This document shows positions 26,617 to 34,788 of a DNA stretch of 36,662 nucleotides, piece by piece. Location: the IMG/VR virus record IMGVR_UViG_3300042306_000268, positions 1 to 36,662 of that record, one strand, 5' to 3'. The position numbers and the translations under genes are program-made. The stretch is from a virus. Numbering within the stretch: position 1 is the stretch's first letter; every line of letters starts with the position of its first letter. Below the pieces are notes generated by a model, which saw nothing but the letters and a program-made list of their open reading frames with translations, had not been told where the DNA came from and ran no database searches.

Positions 26617-28109
26617 TATTTGTTATATTTCACTTTTTGAATTTCGAATGGATATTTCGCATCCTTATAGAACTTTTTTCGTTCAGTAAGGTGTCTCTTT
26701 GCATACTTCGTTGACGCTGTAATATCCCAGATTTGTACGAAGTCTTTGTCGTCTGCTTTTCTAATGCCTCGCCCAATTGATTGTATAACGCGAGTAAAGC
26801 TCTTTCCGGACTCCAACATAACCAGATTAAAAATCCTAGGGATATTAATACCAACAGCGGCCACACCGTAAGTCGCCACAATAATCTTGTTAGTAGCAGT
26901 TTTAACTTCGTCATATTCAGTCTTTCTATCTTTGGTTTTTACTCTACCAGATATAAAAGCAACATCCGGTTCTTCTTTCAAAACATTGAATAAGCCACTA
27001 AGATGAGTTTGTAGGAATTCTCCGCACTCGATTCTATCAACTAACACAAGGGTGTTGCCAGTGTTTGCAATCTCTTTAATTAGCGTAGATATGTAACTCA
27101 TCCTATCATTATCGGTTACTAGGAATTTTAACTCCTCAGGATATCCGCTAAATTCTTTCCACTCTGCCGTTTGAATAATGTTTACGTGGCAATCACTTAG
27201 TACACCTTTTTCCTGTAATTCGTGAGCACGAACTTGATGTACTACTTCACCTAGACTTGCACGTAAACTTTGAAATTCGTGGTCTGCTTTAGGTACAGTA
27301 CCAGTTAAGCCCCAGCGTATTGGTGCGTTGGCAAGATTTCGGGTTAGCAAGTTTTTCAACACTTCCGCCTTGGCCATGTGTACTTCATCAACCATAACTG
27401 TAGCAACTCCTTCGAGTAATTCTGCTAAAGTTAACACTTCTTCATCAGTGGTATCTTTGGATTTTTTGTCTAAAATATTCAAACTTTGCCAGGTGCAAAT
27501 AGTATGCGTTTTGTTCAGATCTTTTCTGTCACCGTAGTAAACACCTACATCTAATTTACAGTTAATGAAGTCTTCCTCTGTTTGTTCCACAAGACTTTTG
27601 TTAGGAACAATGGTTATTGTACGACCATATTTTTCCACAATTTTCGATAAAGTTGCGGTGGTTATTGTCTTGCCAAAACCAGTTGCAATTTCTTGAATAC
27701 ACTGTGGATTTTTAAGAAACATATTGACTGCTTCAACTTGATCGTCACGCAGTCTAATAGGTTTGCCTGCAAATCGATGACCTTCGGGCCATGTCTGATC
27801 ACCCCAAAAATCTTCAAAAATTTCAGGAAAATCTAGGGCAATGGGCTTGCGATTATCTTCAAGATCAATGTTGTAATTTTTACTCTCAAGATATGTTAAC
27901 ACCTGTGGTAGCATTGATAGATAGGTAGTTCCACCTAATCCGAAAAAACTAACACTGCCGTCCCAACGACCTAATTTATAGGCTGGACGATACCTAGCTG
28001 TGGGGTCTTCGTACTTGAATTTCTTGACCAGAGCCTTTCGTGCGTCGAGGTCTAAATTTTCTATCTTAACATTGACCTCGTCTTTTATTATTATTTTACA
28101 GTATGGCAA
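26616..28109 (-). CDS. uvsW: UvsW-type RNA-DNA and DNA helicase
   Basis: A 497-residue superfamily 2 helicase, close to T4 UvsW in length. The N-terminal domain (about 1-110) contains KLGRWDGSVSFF, the small UvsW-specific DNA-binding domain. The motor has motif I ATGFGKT (about 141-147), motif II VDEVH, motif III LTGT, motif V YGVAAVGIN and motif VI QSIGRGIRK. UvsW unwinds branched DNA and R-loops and regresses forks, driving the switch to recombination-dependent replication. It overlaps the upstream 392-residue gene by 14 bases. Confidence 0.93.
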   Translation of the reverse strand: MPYCKIIIKDEVNVKIENLDLDARKALVKKFKYEDPTARYRPAYKLGRWDGSVSFFGLGGTTYLSMLPQVLTYLESKNYNIDLEDNRKPIALDFPEIFEDFWGDQTWPEGHRFAGKPIRLRDDQVEAVNMFLKNPQCIQEIATGFGKTITTATLSKIVEKYGRTITIVPNKSLVEQTEEDFINCKLDVGVYYGDRKDLNKTHTICTWQSLNILDKKSKDTTDEEVLTLAELLEGVATVMVDEVHMAKAEVLKNLLTRNLANAPIRWGLTGTVPKADHEFQSLRASLGEVVHQVRAHELQEKGVLSDCHVNIIQTAEWKEFSGYPEELKFLVTDNDRMSYISTLIKEIANTGNTLVLVDRIECGEFLQTHLSGLFNVLKEEPDVAFISGRVKTKDRKTEYDEVKTATNKIIVATYGVAAVGINIPRIFNLVMLESGKSFTRVIQSIGRGIRKADDKDFVQIWDITASTKYAKRHLTERKKFYKDAKYPFEIQKVKYNK

Positions 28110-29274
28110 AGTTAAAATTCCTTTGTGGTTTTTTGTCCAGTATGTGAATCACATTATGGTGATTTTTCACAAATTCTCGTATTGTATAGTGTACACTATG
28201 TAGGCTGAAGTTTACAACACAATTGAATTTAATTTTTGATTCGATAACTGTCTTCGGTACCTTGCCGCTGATAAACACTGCACGAGTTTTTTCAGTGATG
28301 GGATTGTTTAGTTGCTCGTCTTTGATAAATTTATTGAATTTTTCACCAGTTTCTTTAGGTAGTCTAAACATCACACTCATTTCTTCAGGAGTGATATCAA
28401 GTGATTTTAAAAATTCATAACTTTTTGTAATTTTTTCCATCTCCAGGCCGCCCGGTATGATAAACATGCAAGGAGACAGATTTTTAACAATACGAGAAAT
28501 GTCGTAAATTGTAGATTCTTCCAAATTTACGGTAAAATTCACCCCTGGATTTTCATTTAGGAAATCTATTACAGATTGTTCAATATTATTTTCAGCCAGG
28601 TACTCACTGACACTATCATCCCATGTATGTATACCGACTTTTCTTGCTAAAAATAGCGAGTCCAACAAATCTGTGGTTTCAGGTTGAGGCACACGATGGC
28701 TTACATTGATAAATTTTGGCATTTTTTCGGTATAACTGACCATAGGTACAAAATTTTCAAGATTTTCTTGAATAGCCAGTATTTGCTCAATGTAATTAAC
28801 AAATTCTTCGTCAGCAGTGAACTCGTCCTTCTCAACAAACGAGATCAGGAATTGTATGCTACGTTCGTTCAGTGCAAAAATCCATGCTTTTTCATCTTTA
28901 TCCCATTCCGCGTGTATCAAATTAGGACGCTCTTTTCTAATTCTCTCCAAGATGGTTTCATTATAAGGAAATTCCACTTTGATTGCCTTAGTGTATTCAC
29001 TATGAGCAATCACAGAGATTCGTTTGTTAGAATTGATAGTTCTACGGGGTACTCTATATGTGGGATTTTCCAGAAAATTTGTGATATCTTGTCCAAGTAT
29101 CTGCGTTAATTTTTCTTTTTGTCTTTGCAGTATTCGAACTGCAAGAATTGCCTGTTTTTCAGTGAATCCAAGACCTCTAGAAATTTGATCATGGAAGCTC
29201 CAAACCATTTTTGAATCATAGGGATTCATTTGGGTCTTCATTGCAAGGAGAATAATTAGGTCTTCAATACTCAT
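28096..29274 (-). CDS. Conserved protein paired with UvsW, possible HARP-like domain
   Basis: A 392-residue protein. Residues 30-60 form a helical block (GFTEKQAILAVRILQRQKEK). Residues about 94-150 (YTKAIKVEFPYN..., AEWDKDEKAWIF, LISFVEKD) resemble the HARP domain of SMARCAL1-type annealing helicases, in which a short strand-turn-helix ends in a W-x-F strand. The rest (PGVNFTVNLEESTIYDISR and others) is unassigned and has no ATPase motif. It has its own promoter-like element (29281-29309) and overlaps uvsW by 14 bases, so it may be a partner of UvsW. Confidence 0.55.
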   Translation of the reverse strand: MSIEDLIILLAMKTQMNPYDSKMVWSFHDQISRGLGFTEKQAILAVRILQRQKEKLTQILGQDITNFLENPTYRVPRRTINSNKRISVIAHSEYTKAIKVEFPYNETILERIRKERPNLIHAEWDKDEKAWIFALNERSIQFLISFVEKDEFTADEEFVNYIEQILAIQENLENFVPMVSYTEKMPKFINVSHRVPQPETTDLLDSLFLARKVGIHTWDDSVSEYLAENNIEQSVIDFLNENPGVNFTVNLEESTIYDISRIVKNLSPCMFIIPGGLEMEKITKSYEFLKSLDITPEEMSVMFRLPKETGEKFNKFIKDEQLNNPITEKTRAVFISGKVPKTVIESKIKFNCVVNFSLHSVHYTIREFVKNHHNVIHILDKKPQRNFNFAIL

Positions 29275-29280
29275 ACTAAC

Positions 29281-29309
29281 ATTATACAGGAAAACAAAAA
29301 AGGACGCAA
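29281..29309 (-). promoter_or_regulatory. Sigma70-type promoter for the uvsW unit, nested in a terminator
   Basis: Minus strand: -35 TTGCGT (29309-29304), 17-nt spacer, -10 TATAAT (29286-29281). The ATG at 29274 follows 6 bases later. The -35 lies in the loop and 3' arm of the terminator at 29296-29319. Confidence 0.6.
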
Positions 29310-29319
29310 GTCCTTTTTT
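29296..29319 (-). terminator. Bidirectional intrinsic terminator
   Basis: A perfect 10-bp stem AAAAAAGGAC/GTCCTTTTTT with a 4-nt loop, T-rich on either strand. It ends the gp32-uvsX unit immediately after the gene at 29322. Confidence 0.9.
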
Positions 29320-29321
29320 AG

Positions 29322-29777
29322 TTAGAGGGAAATATCGTCCAATCCGGCAGCGCGGAGTTTGATAATATTGCTAAGTTGCCACTGTTTGATATCCAGTGCC
29401 TTGATAATGCCCAGCCATTGATTTCTCAGCATGGCAAATTCGTTGATAATTTTTTCCATATCAACAACATCTGCTTCACCATCGACGTATTTTTCAACAT
29501 CTCGACTGCTTAGTGCTCTTTGATAATTCTCTAGATATTTCTTAAAGGCTTTGCTTCGAATACGGCGCAACTCAATGTTCAAATATTCTAATACTGCTTC
29601 AATTTCCTGCAATTGGTTAAACCTTTGTTCAACAATTCCAGGTAAAGAAGCCGAAGCTTTCTCTACTTTTCCGTAGATCTTAACTTCGGCCCTTGCACTA
29701 TCTATTTCTTTATAAAAGTATTCTATGCAGTCAGGTAAGTGAGCAATGTCCTTACTAACTTTAGAATACCATCCCAT
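29322..29777 (-). CDS. Helical recombination-module protein, possible UvsY equivalent
   Basis: A 151-residue, nearly all-helical protein with conserved-looking blocks: SASLPGIVEQRFNQLQEIEA, LRRIRSKAFKKYLENY, and a C-terminal NIIKLRAAGLDDISL. The end resembles, loosely, the C-terminus of T4 UvsY (hIqDMRxFEAG), the recombination mediator that loads UvsX. Length (UvsY is 137) and position near uvsX and uvsW fit. Against this, overall sequence similarity cannot be judged by eye. Starts 2 bases after the preceding gene ends. Confidence 0.6.
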   Translation of the reverse strand: MGWYSKVSKDIAHLPDCIEYFYKEIDSARAEVKIYGKVEKASASLPGIVEQRFNQLQEIEAVLEYLNIELRRIRSKAFKKYLENYQRALSSRDVEKYVDGEADVVDMEKIINEFAMLRNQWLGIIKALDIKQWQLSNIIKLRAAGLDDISL

Positions 29778-29779
29778 AA

Positions 29780-30031
29780 TTAATCCTCATCTTCGTAGAA
29801 ATCATCGTCTTCAATAAAGCTGTCATCTTCTTCTTCATTAAATTCTTTCATTACTAATTCGATAGCATCGTCAAGATGTGGATCATACCCTAATAGTCCT
29901 TCTAATGTGTCAGCTTCGACATCTTTGTTAACTAAAAAATCAACAAATTGTGACGCTGCAAATTCACGGCCCTTTTCAGGAATGTGATCTCTAAATGTGT
30001 CCCAAATTTCAAAGATTAGTTGCTCTTCCAT
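29780..30031 (-). CDS. Small acidic protein after uvsX
   Basis: An 83-residue, very acidic protein. The first 60 residues are helical (FEIWDTFRDHIP, ASQFVDFLV) and the last 20 are almost all Asp/Glu. It shares one base with the uvsX stop (TAATG). The acidic tail may interact with a DNA-binding partner such as UvsX or gp32, as the gp32 acidic tail does in T4. This is inference; no family name. Confidence 0.75.
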   Translation of the reverse strand: MEEQLIFEIWDTFRDHIPEKGREFAASQFVDFLVNKDVEADTLEGLLGYDPHLDDAIELVMKEFNEEEDDSFIEDDDFYEDED

Positions 30032-31098
30032 TATGCTTCCTCATTGTCTTCAAGTGCTATTGGATCTAAGGCTTTTTCTCCATTCTTGGAAATATCTTCC
30101 ATCATAATGGTTAGCCCGTCTTTTTCGTTCTTTTCCCAAGCCTTACGGAATTGTTTGATTATTTCACCATCGACTGTTGTGTAAACAAGACTGTTGCCTT
30201 CTTTCTTCAACATATTTTTAGCTTCGAACAAATCAACCAATCCGCTGTAGGGACTCATGCCAGTTGTATACGGAATTTCTACTTGCACTGACTCGAACGG
30301 CTTTGCATAACGTGTTTTCATAATCTTACAAGCTGCACGAATACCGTTAACAGTTGTAGTCTTATTACCATCAGCGTCAGTTTTCAGTTTGAGTTTCTTC
30401 ATAGCAACTACAATAGAACTTGCATAGACAAATCCTTGCCCGCCACTAATCTTATCATCTGGATCAAACATATCCTGGCTAGCGTATGTGTGATTTGTAC
30501 AAACCATACCTACATTCCACGAGCCAAACATGTTTACACAGTTACGAACCAATGAAGTAAGTGCCTTAGGCTTACGACCCATGTCACCTTTCATCTCGCC
30601 TGCTTCGAACTGATTAACGTCTGTAGGAGTCAACAACATACCCAATGAATCAATTACAAATAATACCTTAGGACGCGAATCTTCGGGCATGGTTTTGTAT
30701 TCTTTCATGAATTCACTAATGGTTTTTGCCACGTCGTCAATCATAGCCATGTTAAGTTTTAGAAGTTTATCTTCACTTGTATTAACACCTAGATCAAGCA
30801 ACCACTTTTCGTCAAGGGCGTTTTCGCTGTCAACTAAGACAACAAAAATACCTTGTTCTTGTGCCGCTTTAATAATGTTACCAGAGCAGATATATGATTT
30901 ACCTGCACCGGATTCGCCCGCAAAAACTGTTACTTTGCCTAGTGGAACTCCTTTGTAGAAGTCCCCCGAGATAAGATAGTTTAGGGCGTAGTTACCGGTT
31001 GAAATCCAATCGGTGGGGTCGTTAAACCCAATTCCCAAGCCATCAATACTTTTCGTAATAGACTTGCGGAACTTCGAAATATCGAAGGCCTTTGACAT
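30031..31098 (-). CDS. uvsX: UvsX recombinase (RecA-like)
   Basis: A 355-residue RecA-family strand-exchange protein. Walker A GESGAGKS (about 60-67), Walker B VLFVIDSLGML (about 145-155), the L2 region KISGGQGFVYASS and the C-terminal domain are all present. It forms filaments on ssDNA and pairs homologous duplex for recombination-dependent replication and repair. An AGGAGA ribosome site precedes ATG 31098, 14 bases after gp32 ends, so both come from one message. Confidence 0.94.
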   Translation of the reverse strand: MSKAFDISKFRKSITKSIDGLGIGFNDPTDWISTGNYALNYLISGDFYKGVPLGKVTVFAGESGAGKSYICSGNIIKAAQEQGIFVVLVDSENALDEKWLLDLGVNTSEDKLLKLNMAMIDDVAKTISEFMKEYKTMPEDSRPKVLFVIDSLGMLLTPTDVNQFEAGEMKGDMGRKPKALTSLVRNCVNMFGSWNVGMVCTNHTYASQDMFDPDDKISGGQGFVYASSIVVAMKKLKLKTDADGNKTTTVNGIRAACKIMKTRYAKPFESVQVEIPYTTGMSPYSGLVDLFEAKNMLKKEGNSLVYTTVDGEIIKQFRKAWEKNEKDGLTIMMEDISKNGEKALDPIALEDNEEA

Positions 31099-31112
31099 AG
31101 TCTATTCTCCTA

Positions 31113-32123
31113 TTAGTCTTTTTGACGGTTACGAATCATTGCAATGATATCGGCTGCTCTGCTCGATGCCTCCCCACCTGCGCTCTCAGCTTTTGCGGCT
31201 GGAGGAGTGAATGATTTCTCTGCTGTTGCAACTTCATCTTCCCAAGGTGCTGGCTCTTCAACGGCAGGTACTGGTGCTGGTCTAGCCACCGGTGCTGCCG
31301 CTGATTTAGCCGCTCCACCTTCTGCATTGTCACGACCACCATAGCCTGCTGGCTTGAAGTATTGACCCCAACGATCCATATCAAATGCTTCACCGTCTAC
31401 TGACGCTTCGAACATTTCTTTCATGACTTTGAGTTCAACTTCGCCTGGCTTCTTAGGCAAGAAGTCTTTTAGATTATACAATCCATGTTGTGCAATTGCA
31501 GCATTTTCTGCATCGCTTAGAGCACGTTCACGACGAGCCCAAGTGCTAGTAGAGTAGTCAGCATAACCACCTTTGCTTGTTTTAGCAATCTTGAAATCAA
31601 GACCACGAACCAAGTCTGTCGGTAGTTCTTCAATCTCACTATCCATCAAAGCATTTTTAACAATGTTAAAAATTTGTGAGCCGATGATGAAGCGACGGAT
31701 TGGATTTTCAGGAGTCTTATCTTCCTGTAGTTTGCTTTCGCCCACAAAACCTTGGAACAGGTATGACTTCTTCTTCCAGTACTTACGACCCATATCTTCC
31801 AAAGACTTGTCTTTGAACCAAGGACGAACCTCAGTAAGAATTGGACATGTCTCGCCCCACATTTCCATACATGGGACTTGAACAGTCACTGGCTTGGAAT
31901 TGGTTTCACCTTTCACACCGGCAAATGGCAATTTGATCATTGCACGTTCGATCCAGAAGAAAGTATTTGAGCTGTCACCGTCAGGAAGGAAGCGGACTGT
32001 TGTAGTCGAACCTTCTGGCATGTTCCAGTGAGGGTAAATTGCATTATCACCGCCGCCGGATTGCCCGCCGCCTTGTTGTGAAGATGCTTGTAGTTTTGCG
32101 CGAATTTCTGCTAATGTTGCCAT
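31113..32123 (-). CDS. 32: Single-stranded DNA-binding protein (T4 gp32 type)
   Basis: A 336-residue protein, T4 gp32 being 301. A flexible Gly/Gln-rich segment (15-26) precedes the OB-fold core: HWNMPEGSTTTVRFLPDGD, VPCMEMWGETCPI, KYWKKKSYLFQGFV. The core has the two Cys of VPCMEMWGETC but not the full H-C-C-C set of T4, so zinc binding may be altered. The C-terminal 70 residues are Ala/Pro/Glu-rich, ending in a short conserved helix (AADIIAMIRNRQKD), the likely partner-binding tail. TAAGGAAAA precedes the ATG. Confidence 0.93.
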   Translation of the reverse strand: MATLAEIRAKLQASSQQGGGQSGGGDNAIYPHWNMPEGSTTTVRFLPDGDSSNTFFWIERAMIKLPFAGVKGETNSKPVTVQVPCMEMWGETCPILTEVRPWFKDKSLEDMGRKYWKKKSYLFQGFVGESKLQEDKTPENPIRRFIIGSQIFNIVKNALMDSEIEELPTDLVRGLDFKIAKTSKGGYADYSTSTWARRERALSDAENAAIAQHGLYNLKDFLPKKPGEVELKVMKEMFEASVDGEAFDMDRWGQYFKPAGYGGRDNAEGGAAKSAAAPVARPAPVPAVEEPAPWEDEVATAEKSFTPPAAKAESAGGEASSRAADIIAMIRNRQKD

Positions 32124-32184
32124 AATGTTTTTCCTTAATGTTGATTTATTATGCCTCTTCTTTAAAGCCTACTGACTAAAAAGA

Positions 32185-32217
32185 AAAACTGTGCATGTGT
32201 TTAGTATGCACAGTTTT
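32185..32217 (-). terminator. Strong intrinsic terminator after the 835-residue gene
   Basis: A perfect 12-bp stem AAAACTGTGCAT/ATGCACAGTTTT with a 9-nt loop, followed on the minus strand by TCTTTTT. It separates the 835-residue gene from gp32. Confidence 0.9.
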
Positions 32218-32267
32218 ATTTATTATCGCAACCTATACGGCTACGAAAATACGGTTATTTTTGCCAA

Positions 32268-34775
32268 TTATTTTCTGTAGTTGGCAATTCTCATAATTGC
32301 TGCTAAGTCAGTAGATTCGTTCTGTCCTAGACCCAGTTCTGCTTTTTTACGGGCTAATCCTGCTGAGCTTGTTGGGCTATTGGTTTTTTCTTTTTCTAAA
32401 TCTTTAGTGGACATCTTCCAGTCGCCGCCTTGTTCCTTGCGTTTGTACGCAGGCACTTGGCTCTTATCTGGACCGCTTTCATTCGGACCGCGGTCGTCCG
32501 GAACACCGGCAGCTTTTAATGCATCTGCCCTGTCACTGTAACCTTTAACACCTGGTTTGATATCTTTAGATGCTTGTCTAATTGCTGCTTTTTCCGTGTC
32601 AGAGGCATTGCTGGCATCAACGTGCTTCATTGTTGTAGAAGCTTGATGACTATCTCTACCTTCAACTTTTGCCTTGATGTTTCCCACTAGTTCTTTTAAT
32701 CTTGCCAATCCGTCATCGCCATTAACTGGTGTGCCGTGACGCTGTTGCCATTCCATAGTTAGTTTTTCCATAAATTGTTCAGCCATTTGTCTTGCCTGTT
32801 GTCCAGCTTGCTCTCCAAACTTTTCACTGATTTGTTTTTCAACATCTAATGCAATGCCTTCACCGCCACGGAATGGTCCAACTTCTGGATTGTCACGATT
32901 GTAAAAACTCTTAACAATCTTAGCAACTTCTTGTACCATTGCCTTAGGATCTTTGCCTTCTGCAACAGGAGGTTGTTCTGGAGCAGGAGCGTCTACAGGC
33001 GGCATTTCTGCTGCTGGCTCTTGAGGCGCAGCACCAGTTAGTCCTAATGCCACTAACAACTCTGGGTAACTTTCCTGCGCCCACACTTGTAATACTTCGA
33101 TAGGATCAGTTGTAGGATCTAAGTCAAACGCACCTTTTAATTTTGCTTCGAGGTCGCTATCTTCTAAACCAAAGCTGCTGAAGAATTGCCATGCGGTTTG
33201 ACCGTCTACACCCAGTTCTATCTCACCGTTAGGCAATTCATCCATTGCCTGCTTTAAAGATTGAATTTGATCATCGGTTAGTTTACCTTGCTCAACCGCT
33301 TCTGCCCATTCTGTAAATTCGTCAAATACACTTTCCTTGACTTCTTTATCGTCGTCGTTGCATTCGCACGGCGAGCAATCGCATTTGGAACAAGTTCCTT
33401 CATTAACAAAATCTTCAAGATCAACAGCATTGGCTTCTTGCATAATGCTGTGAATTAGAGGAAAAAATGCTGCTAGATCTTCTTTGAAATTTGTTTCTGT
33501 AAATTTTGCCTTGTATGTTTCCATAGTGACAGGATCTAGATCTGCCATTAGTGTTTCATCTTGTTCTACAAAACTTGCTGTCCATGCTTCATAATGATGA
33601 CGCTTGCTCAATGATTCAATTTGTGCTTTTAATTCTTGTAGTCGGCCTACGGCCCTTTCTTTAATGCCCATTGCATCATCATGTAATTGAGTGTGTTGTA
33701 CTTGTCTGCTGAATTCTTGTAATTGGGCAATCTGTTCACTCATACGTACAATTGCCTTGCCGGCTGGATCGTGTGGAACGCCACCGTGGTCAACGTGCTG
33801 AGCCATGGCAAATGCGCCAGCTGGATGAATGAACGGATATTTAAATCTTTCACCGTCTCTATTTTGAATGTAAATTGCCTTGATGTTTTTCTTCTGGCTA
33901 CGTGCGCCTGGATACATTTCATCTACTGGACTGTGGTGTCTAACAATAACTTCTGTGGCACCTTTTACAGCGCGGCTAGTTTTTTTAGAACTTCTTTGGT
34001 TCCATCGGCTTTCTTGCAGACCTTCTCCCATATGTTGCTGTGTTCTATCTTTTAACATTGATAGTAGTCTTTCAGCAATTTCTTCGGGATGATCCTCATA
34101 TTGTCTACCTAGGTCGTATTGTAGTTCATCAAATTCTTTTTGGATATAACGTCCAACGGGATGTGTTATAGAATCTCCAGCATCTACTATTTTTAAAATA
34201 GTATCACTATTGAATTCTGGACTATTCACTACTTTTCCAACTTTTTGCATCAATGCGGTATTATCAATACTAGGACTCATTCTCGATATCAACCGATCAC
34301 GTGGAGTATTTGTCAGTTCACGACCAGTGTTTTCTGATACACCTTTTCTAATTTTTTTAGTTTCGTTCATAGTATTCATTTCGGGTTCTTCCTTAGTACC
34401 TTGCGTTGCTGCAAGATGTTGAAAATCATTTTTATCTAAATTTGTTTTAGCAATATCGCGTGTATCAAAACGTAGCAATCTACGCATTGCAAACAGTCTC
34501 ATTTCTTTTAGAAAATCGTACCACATACCTTTTGCAGGATCATCTTGATTTTCTGTAATGCCTTGACTGTAGTATATTTTAAGACTACCTAGATCGTTTA
34601 GGCTAATGCTCACACGGCCTAGATTTACACCTTCGTTAATAAAGTCAAAATCAAAGAATCTTGCCTCTGCAGGATCAATGGTTACAGCACCTGTTTCGTC
34701 GCCCATTTCCAAATTTTGGAAACGACTGCGGACTTTATCGAACAAGTCTTGGGAGATTATTTGAATAGCTTTCAT
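32268..34775 (-). CDS. Large 835-residue protein, possible virion component
   Basis: An 835-residue acidic protein with several parts. The N-terminal domain (about 1-110) begins KAIQIISQDLFDKVRSRF. A basic, Gln-rich middle (about 260-400) follows. A dense Cys cluster (C-x2-C-x-C-x2-C-x-C, about 460-471) could bind metal. A Pro/Ala linker lies near 590-610, and the C-terminal 200 residues are helical and charged. No catalytic motif is visible. A candidate late promoter abuts its ATG, suggesting a late, perhaps head or internal, protein. It follows terminase by 12 bases. Confidence 0.75.
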   Translation of the reverse strand: MKAIQIISQDLFDKVRSRFQNLEMGDETGAVTIDPAEARFFDFDFINEGVNLGRVSISLNDLGSLKIYYSQGITENQDDPAKGMWYDFLKEMRLFAMRRLLRFDTRDIAKTNLDKNDFQHLAATQGTKEEPEMNTMNETKKIRKGVSENTGRELTNTPRDRLISRMSPSIDNTALMQKVGKVVNSPEFNSDTILKIVDAGDSITHPVGRYIQKEFDELQYDLGRQYEDHPEEIAERLLSMLKDRTQQHMGEGLQESRWNQRSSKKTSRAVKGATEVIVRHHSPVDEMYPGARSQKKNIKAIYIQNRDGERFKYPFIHPAGAFAMAQHVDHGGVPHDPAGKAIVRMSEQIAQLQEFSRQVQHTQLHDDAMGIKERAVGRLQELKAQIESLSKRHHYEAWTASFVEQDETLMADLDPVTMETYKAKFTETNFKEDLAAFFPLIHSIMQEANAVDLEDFVNEGTCSKCDCSPCECNDDDKEVKESVFDEFTEWAEAVEQGKLTDDQIQSLKQAMDELPNGEIELGVDGQTAWQFFSSFGLEDSDLEAKLKGAFDLDPTTDPIEVLQVWAQESYPELLVALGLTGAAPQEPAAEMPPVDAPAPEQPPVAEGKDPKAMVQEVAKIVKSFYNRDNPEVGPFRGGEGIALDVEKQISEKFGEQAGQQARQMAEQFMEKLTMEWQQRHGTPVNGDDGLARLKELVGNIKAKVEGRDSHQASTTMKHVDASNASDTEKAAIRQASKDIKPGVKGYSDRADALKAAGVPDDRGPNESGPDKSQVPAYKRKEQGGDWKMSTKDLEKEKTNSPTSSAGLARKKAELGLGQNESTDLAAIMRIANYRK

Positions 34776-34781
34776 ATGTGT

Positions 34782-34788
34782 TATTTAT
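34782..34788 (-). promoter_or_regulatory. Candidate late promoter
   Basis: AATAAATAA on the minus strand overlaps the terminase stop codon and ends about 6 bases before ATG 34775. Confidence 0.5.
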
